Below, piece after piece: positions 58,201 through 64,000 of a stretch of DNA of 64,000 bases. Every line of letters begins with the position of its first letter. Position 1 is the stretch's first letter. The notes beneath the pieces are model-generated. The model made no database searches. It was given only the letters and a program-made list of their open reading frames with translations, and was not told the origin of the DNA. Origin of the DNA: Symsagittifera roscoffensis (Eukaryota; Xenacoelomorpha; Acoela; Convolutidae). Both the position numbers and the translations under genes were made by a program. The DNA lies in assembly GCF_963678635.1 (NCBI RefSeq), contig NC_087070.1, forward strand, positions 11,628,539-11,692,538, given 5' to 3'.

Positions 58201-59329
58201 AAATACAATTCCAAAAATCTTTTTTAATGTCTGTAAATCCAATATAGTTTCTTAAACTCTCTTATAATATTTTATAAAAGAATAAAAAGTTATATTTTGT
58301 CAAAATGATGTCATACCAAAAATTTTTTAAACTATTTTTTTAGGATTATCAATTATCAATTATCATTGTTTTTCTTTCAATAACAAAATCTCTAAAAATG
58401 ATTAGTCTTAGGTGACAAATAACTCTTCCAAGTAAACATTGACGCTGAAGCAATTTACCAAAAATTTTGCGGTTAGAAAAATTTTAAAGTGTGCATCATG
58501 AAATAAATCGAGAACATTACGAGGCCAAATTGTCCATTCTGTGCATTGTAAGCGGATTCCGCAACAGGTCCAAACAAGATTTGTCGCGGAATCCGCAAAA
58601 TTGCTACTTTTCGTTGATCTTCTTTGCTGTTTTGGATTCCGCAAACAAATACCTTAAACAATGTACCGTTCAAAATCGCTCAAAAAAAAATGGGCGATTT
58701 TGCGGAATCCACAATCGTATATGCGGAATCCAGAACAATTTGTGGAAGCCACACACAAATAACGAGACATGTGTCAAGTTGAATTGAGCTGTTGCGGATC
58801 CCGCAACTGTAAGCGGATCCGCAAACTGCAAGTCGAATCCGCAAATTGTAAGTGGAATCTGCAAACTGTAAGTGGAATTCGCATTTGTTTGCGGATTCCG
58901 TTTAGATATAAGTATGTGTAGTAGCTTTTAAAACTATATATTTTAATGACTGCTATCAATTGGAAAGCCAATTTTTTGATCTCAATTCCTGTCAAACACC
59001 CAACTTCGATCTCAAATCTTGACGAATAAACCCAACATCGATCTCAATTGCTGACAATCATACGCAACTTCTACTCATCTCAATTCCTGTCAAATATACC
59101 CCGCTTCAATCTCACTTTCTACAAAGGTTAACTTCGATCTCAATTTCTGTCATCAATTTCAATTCCTGTAAACTTATTCATCAGTTCTATTCAAGCCATT
59201 CAAAAAAAAAGTTTTCATTTGGCCATTGGTAAATTTTATCTAATGCTAATTTACTCAAGTTAATTATTTAGACCGGTTACTTCCTGTGAACAAAATGATT
59301 TGAATTCACGCTCCCAAATACTGAATCTC
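58201..59329 (-). repeat. 1.1-kb tandem unit, block 2 unit 1
   Basis: Counterpart of 48,244-49,366, including the same missing stretch before GGTAAATTTTATC. Its 20-bp and 32-bp repeat part is closer to that at 45.4-45.7 kb, a sign of exchange between units. Confidence 0.75.
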
Positions 59330-60543
59330 AAATACAATTCCGAAAATCTTTTGTAATATCTTTAAATCCATTATAGTTTCTTAAACTCTTTTATAATTTT
59401 TTATAAAAGAATAAAATGTTTTATTTTGTCAAAATGTTGTCATACCAAAAATTTTTTAAACTATTTTTTATAAGATTAATTGTTTTCTTTCAATAACAAA
59501 ATCTCTAAAAATGATGAGTCGTGGGTGACAAATAACTCTTCCAAATAAACATTGACGCTGAAGCAATTTGCCAATAATTTTGTGGTTAGAAAAAGTTTAT
59601 AATGTGCATCATGAAAAAAATTGAGAACATTACGAGGCCAAACTGTCCATTCTGTGCATTGTAAGCGGATTCCGCAACAGGTCCAAACAAGATTTGTCGC
59701 AGAATCCGCAAAATTGCTATTTTCTTTGATCTTCTTTGCTGTTTTGGATTCCGCAAACAAATACCTTAAACAATGTACCGTTCAAAATTGCTCCAAAAAT
59801 AGGCAAATTTGCAAAATCTGCAACCGTATATGCGGAAACCAGAACAATTTGTGGAATCCACACACAAACAACGAGACATGTAAAAAGTTGAATTGAGCTG
59901 TTGCGGAAACCGCAAATGTAAGCGGAATCCGCAAACTGTAAGTCGAATCGCAAATTGGGAGTGGAATCTGCAAACTGTAAGTGGAATCCGCATTTTGTCT
60001 GCGGACTCCGTTTACATATAAGTATGTGTAGTAGCTTTTAAAACTATATCTTTCAATTTTTGCTACCAGTTGGAAAGCCAATTTTTGATCTCAATTCCTG
60101 TCATACACCCAACTTCGATCTCAAATCCTGACAAATATACCCAAGTTTGATCTCAATTGCTGGCCAACATACGCATCTCAATTCCTGTCAAACATACCCC
60201 GCTTCAATCTCACTTTCTACAAAGGTTAACTTTGATCTCAATTCCTGTCAATAGTTTCAATTCCTCCAAATTTATTCATCAGTTCATTTCAAGCCATTCA
60301 AAAAAATAAAAAATTTTATTTGGCTATTTTGAAAAATATTCAAAATGCAAAACAAGCACAAAATTTAATGAGGCAGCGTTTTCAGGACTTTTCATTCGTG
60401 TTTTTGAACTGAAATTTTAATTCTGCTGTAATTCAAGTTTTGGTAAATTTTATCTAATGCTACTTCACTCAGTTTAATTTTTCAGACCAGTTACTCCCTG
60501 TGAACTAATTGATTTAAATTCACGCTCCCAAATACTGAATCTC
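59330..60543 (-). repeat. 1.2-kb tandem unit, block 2 unit 2
   Basis: 1,214 bp; almost identical to the next unit and to 49,367-50,577. Confidence 0.85.
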
Positions 60544-61757
60544 AAATACAATTCCGAAAATCTTTTGTAATCTCTTTAAATCCATTATAGTTTCTTAAAC
60601 TCTTTTATAATTTTTTATAAAAGGATAAAATGTTTTATTTTGTCAAAATGTTGTCATACCAAAAAATTTTTAAACTATTTTTTATAAGATTAATTGTTTT
60701 CTTTCAATAACAAAATCTCTAAAAATGATGAGTCTTGGGTGACAAATAACTCTTCCAAATAAAATTGACGCTGAATCAATTTGCCAATAATTTTGTGGTT
60801 AGAAAAAGTTTAAAATGTGCATCATGAAAAAAATTGAGAACATTACGAGGCCAAACTGTCCATTCTGTGCATTGTAAGCGGATTCCGCAACAGGTCCAAA
60901 CAAGATTTGTCGCGGAATCCGCAAAATTGCTACTTTTCTTTGATCTTCTTTGCTGTTTTGGATTCCGCAAACAAATACATTAAACAATGTACCGTTCAAA
61001 ATTGCTCCAAAAATAGGCAAATTTGCAAAATCTGCAACCGTATATGCGGAAACCAGAACAATTTGTGGAATCCACACACAAACAACGAGACATGTAAAAA
61101 GTTGAATTGAGCTGTTGCGGAAACCGCAAATGTAAGCGGAATCCGCAAACTGTAAGTCGAATCGCAAATTGGGAGTGGAATCTGCAAACTGTAAGTGGAA
61201 TCCGCATTTTGTCTGCGGACTCCGTTTACATATAAGTATGTGTAGTAGCTTTTAAAACTATATCTTTTAATTTTTGCTACCAGTTGGAAAGCCAATTTTT
61301 GATCTCAATTCCTGTCATACACCCAACTTCGATCTCAAATCCTGACAAATATACCCAAGTTTGATCTCAATTGCTGGCCAACATATGCATCTCAATTCCT
61401 GTCAAACATACCCCGCTTCAATCTCACTTTCTACCAAGGTTAGCTTTGATCTCAATTCCTGTCAATAGTTTCAATTCCTCCAAATTTATTCATCAGTTCA
61501 TTTCAAGCCATTCAAAAAAATAAAAAATTTTATTTGGCTATTTTGAAAAATATTCAAAATGCAAAACAAGCACAAAGTTTAATGAGGCAGCGTTTTCAGG
61601 ACTTTTCATTCGTGTTTTTGAACTGAAATTTTAATTCTGCTGTAATTCAAGTTTTGGTAAATTTTATCTAATGCTACTTTACTCAGTTTAATTTTTCAGA
61701 CCAGTTACTCCCTGTGAACTAATTGATTTAAATTCACGCTCCCAAATACTGAATCTC
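60544..61757 (-). repeat. 1.2-kb tandem unit, block 2 unit 3 (extra copy)
   Basis: 1,214 bp; this copy has no counterpart in block 1 and explains why the offset between the blocks grows from about 9.96 to about 11.18 kb. Confidence 0.85.
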
Positions 61758-62790
61758 GAATACAAAATTGCAAATACTGAATCTCAATTACTGAGGCCCA
61801 ATTACTGACCTAAATCGGCGATTTGTCAACCCAATAATGAATTAATCCAATTACCGAGATAACCCAATAAATTAATTTGGTGTTGTGCTTCCAAAACTAT
61901 GATTCCAAGAACTGCCTGCAAATACTAAAGTATGATATCGATCGATTTAGTTAACCAATGTTTTAAGATTTGTTCGTAGTTTCCGCTGACAATGGTTAAG
62001 TCCTTGCCTTTAAATTCCGCAATTGCATATGCAAGAACAGTAAAAATTGAATTTCTGAATTCCTTCACAGTTTGCAGTTTCCGCTTACAAATTTTGCAGA
62101 TTGCACTTACATTTGCGGACTCCTCTTACATTTTGCGGAATCCACAATAACTAGCTATATTTGCTTGTTGCCGAATCCGCAACAAATTAAATGTGCCGAC
62201 AAAATTTACATTACAAGTATATGTACGAGGAATCCACGTAAATCTTGTAAGTAGAGTTTACTTACATTTTGGAACAAGTTTAAATACTTGTATATGGAAT
62301 CCAGGAACATACAGACACAAAATTGTGCGCCTATCCAGTGCACAGTTTGGACTCGTAATGAAATGGAAAAAAAATCGGTATAAATTTGAAATAACTTTCA
62401 CATTTTTCACATAAACCAATATCTGGAGAAGCATAAAATATTAGCAATTTGGATGCAAGGTCGAAGACAAAATGGGCAAACAAAGGCATTATAATTCATT
62501 ATAATCGATTAGGAAGGGTTTTTTGGGCAAAACACTTAAATTGGAAAAAGGGATAAAAAAATGAATAAAATCGATTGTAATCGATTACAAGTTTTCCCGA
62601 AACTAGATGAATTGTAATTGAGTGTAGTCGATGAAAAGTATATTAGATCAAAACTTGGTTTTCAAAAGAGAGATTATAATCGATTAATGAAAAATTAAAA
62701 TTAATTTTTAATTGAACTCTTTTTCTCCCAAAGGCATTTTTTCCCGAATAATATGAAAAAAATGAGGAGTTTTTTCAAGGGGCGGTTTTT
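61758..62790 (-). repeat. Array end segment, block 2
   Basis: Counterpart of 50,578-51,359 with the 46-codon segment at 61,925-62,065. It keeps the full ATCGAT-rich stretch (62.47-62.71 kb) and a further ~80 bp matching the intron unit. Confidence 0.75.
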
Positions 62791-64000
62791 TTTATTATTT
62801 ATACCACTTCTATAACACTGTGGTACTCGGGGGATCAATCTTTTGGTCTTCATTTAAATTACCCAGTCAAATCACTGGAAAGTTTAGTACAAATGTGATA
62901 AAGGTGTCCTGTTAACAACCAAGCGAGGTGTCTTTCACACTCTATTTTCAACTGAAAATGCAATTAACTAATTAATGAGCGCCTCTCGATCGTTTCAAAT
63001 CTTTTTCGCAAATGTAAATTACCTGCAAAAACTATTATCATTTCATTCTGATAAAAAAGCATCATAAGATTTTGCGAACATCTATCAATATTCTTCTTCA
63101 AAAATAGTTGAAAAACAAAAAATAGTTAAACTTGGTGATTTAGCTCATATCTAGTGGAAGAGTTGGTTCTTGCGCTGGTTGTTTAAAGTCAACGAACTTT
63201 TTTTTCTTCAAAAACTGATCAAATAAATGGAAAAAATTCAAAAAAATTTTTTTCTTCATTTTTTCAGCGTTTATCGCCTACTCATCACGCTTTGTAACGT
63301 ACAAAGTGACATATATTGAGTCTGGTAACACATTTAAAAAGTAATATTGCTTGCCTCAATTTAATTTGAAACAATTTTTTTGGTGGCTTTCGCTTAAATA
63401 GCCCAAAAAGGGAAATTTTTAAACACCTTGTTCAAACACCCACTTTTAATTTTTACCAAAACCATCAGTTGAAATAAACGTTCGAATTTGAGTTTAAAGC
63501 ATTAGTTTTTTTCAGACCATATATTAAAGTCCGTTAACACGGCCAGTTAAAAAGTCAAAGTTTGGAACAATAACATTCATACTTTGGAGTTTGGAATCAT
63601 ATGGCGAATTTGCTTAAAGAATGCTGTAAGATTGCAGCCTTGCATATTTTATGATCTATGAGGTTAAATTTTTACAAAGAAGAACTATTAACGCGATCAA
63701 AAGGGCAGCCAAAAGACCTTATGTACGAGAAAAACTCACCAGAAAAACAAAAACTAGCCTGAAAAAAAATGTTGAAGAAGACATTATTTATTTCTACAAA
63801 TTTTTTACAAGAGTTGATTACCACATTTTTTTCCTTAATCATTATCAGAGCCTTACTGTAGAATAAACGCTCACTAAAGCTTCAAAAACTGATTTTGATG
63901 ACAGCAGTTCAAACCAAGTATATTTTTTACAGCTTTTTAAACAGTTTTTGATCGATTTGCCGCTTTGTGCTGAATACCGCTATTCGATGCTATTTTGACT
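62791..64000 (-). repeat. Third inverted copy of the GPCR intron, running off the window
   Basis: Matches 51,360-52,600 almost exactly. The window ends before the place where exon 1 would lie, so another exon-1 copy is expected just beyond the right edge. Confidence 0.8.

Noticed and set aside
1-64000. tRNA, rRNA or other structured RNA genes
   Set aside because: No cloverleaf with A and B boxes or rRNA-like sequence was recognised by eye; a covariance-model scan was not possible.

Overview
The window looks like nuclear DNA of an invertebrate animal. It is AT-rich with long gene-poor stretches, spliceosomal introns, a rhodopsin-like (class A) GPCR, Ty3/gypsy-like LTR elements, a LINE-like reverse transcriptase and dense satellite-like repeats. 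I cannot name the phylum. The receptor resembles FMRFamide-type peptide receptors, which are abundant in many invertebrate groups.

Left part (1-15,532): repeat-rich spacer with a duplicated 0.46-kb segment, a GA microsatellite and an ATCGAT-rich repeat. Then come two minus-strand Ty3/gypsy-like elements in tandem that share the middle LTR (LTR - internal - LTR - internal - LTR, about 4.84-15.53 kb). Both are broken fossils. One stretch of about 860 bp is almost identical between them, suggesting gene conversion.

Middle part (15.5-32 kb): the one clearly intact host gene is a seven-transmembrane receptor on the + strand. It has a proposed 15-nt first coding exon (16,375-16,389), a 6.2-kb intron and one long exon (22,563-23,618). 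The intron holds a tandem array of a roughly 1.15-kb unit that carries extra copies of the splice acceptor plus the first ~73 nt of exon 2. It also holds a 110-bp-arm hairpin. Further right are a MITE-like insertion (24.23-25.06 kb), a decayed LINE-like element on the minus strand (28.15-30.76 kb), and the last coding exon of a single-pass membrane protein (31,650-31,924, minus). A 200-bp run of N follows at 32,033.

Right part (32.2-64 kb): a mosaic built from pieces of the same receptor locus (5' flank, exon 1, intron unit, exon-2 fragments, 3' flank) mixed with satellite-like units. Orientation is mostly + from 32.9 to 42.4 kb and mostly - from 42.9 to 64 kb, with 1.4-kb inverted arms around a centre near 42.4 kb. 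The - half contains a large near-identical tandem duplication: about 45.6-52.6 kb recurs at about 55.6-64 kb, offset roughly 10-11.4 kb. Inside it, 1.1-1.2-kb units occur twice in the first block and three times in the second. The satellite-like units carry a 20-bp repeat built on a near-palindromic TGCGGATTCCGCA core, a 32-bp repeat, and a 46-codon open segment that keeps its frame and stop in all six copies seen.

The main story is local amplification and inversion of one GPCR locus. It leaves one intact gene, several truncated copies, decoy exons inside the intron and a young higher-order repeat array. All identity statements are by eye; no alignment or search was run.
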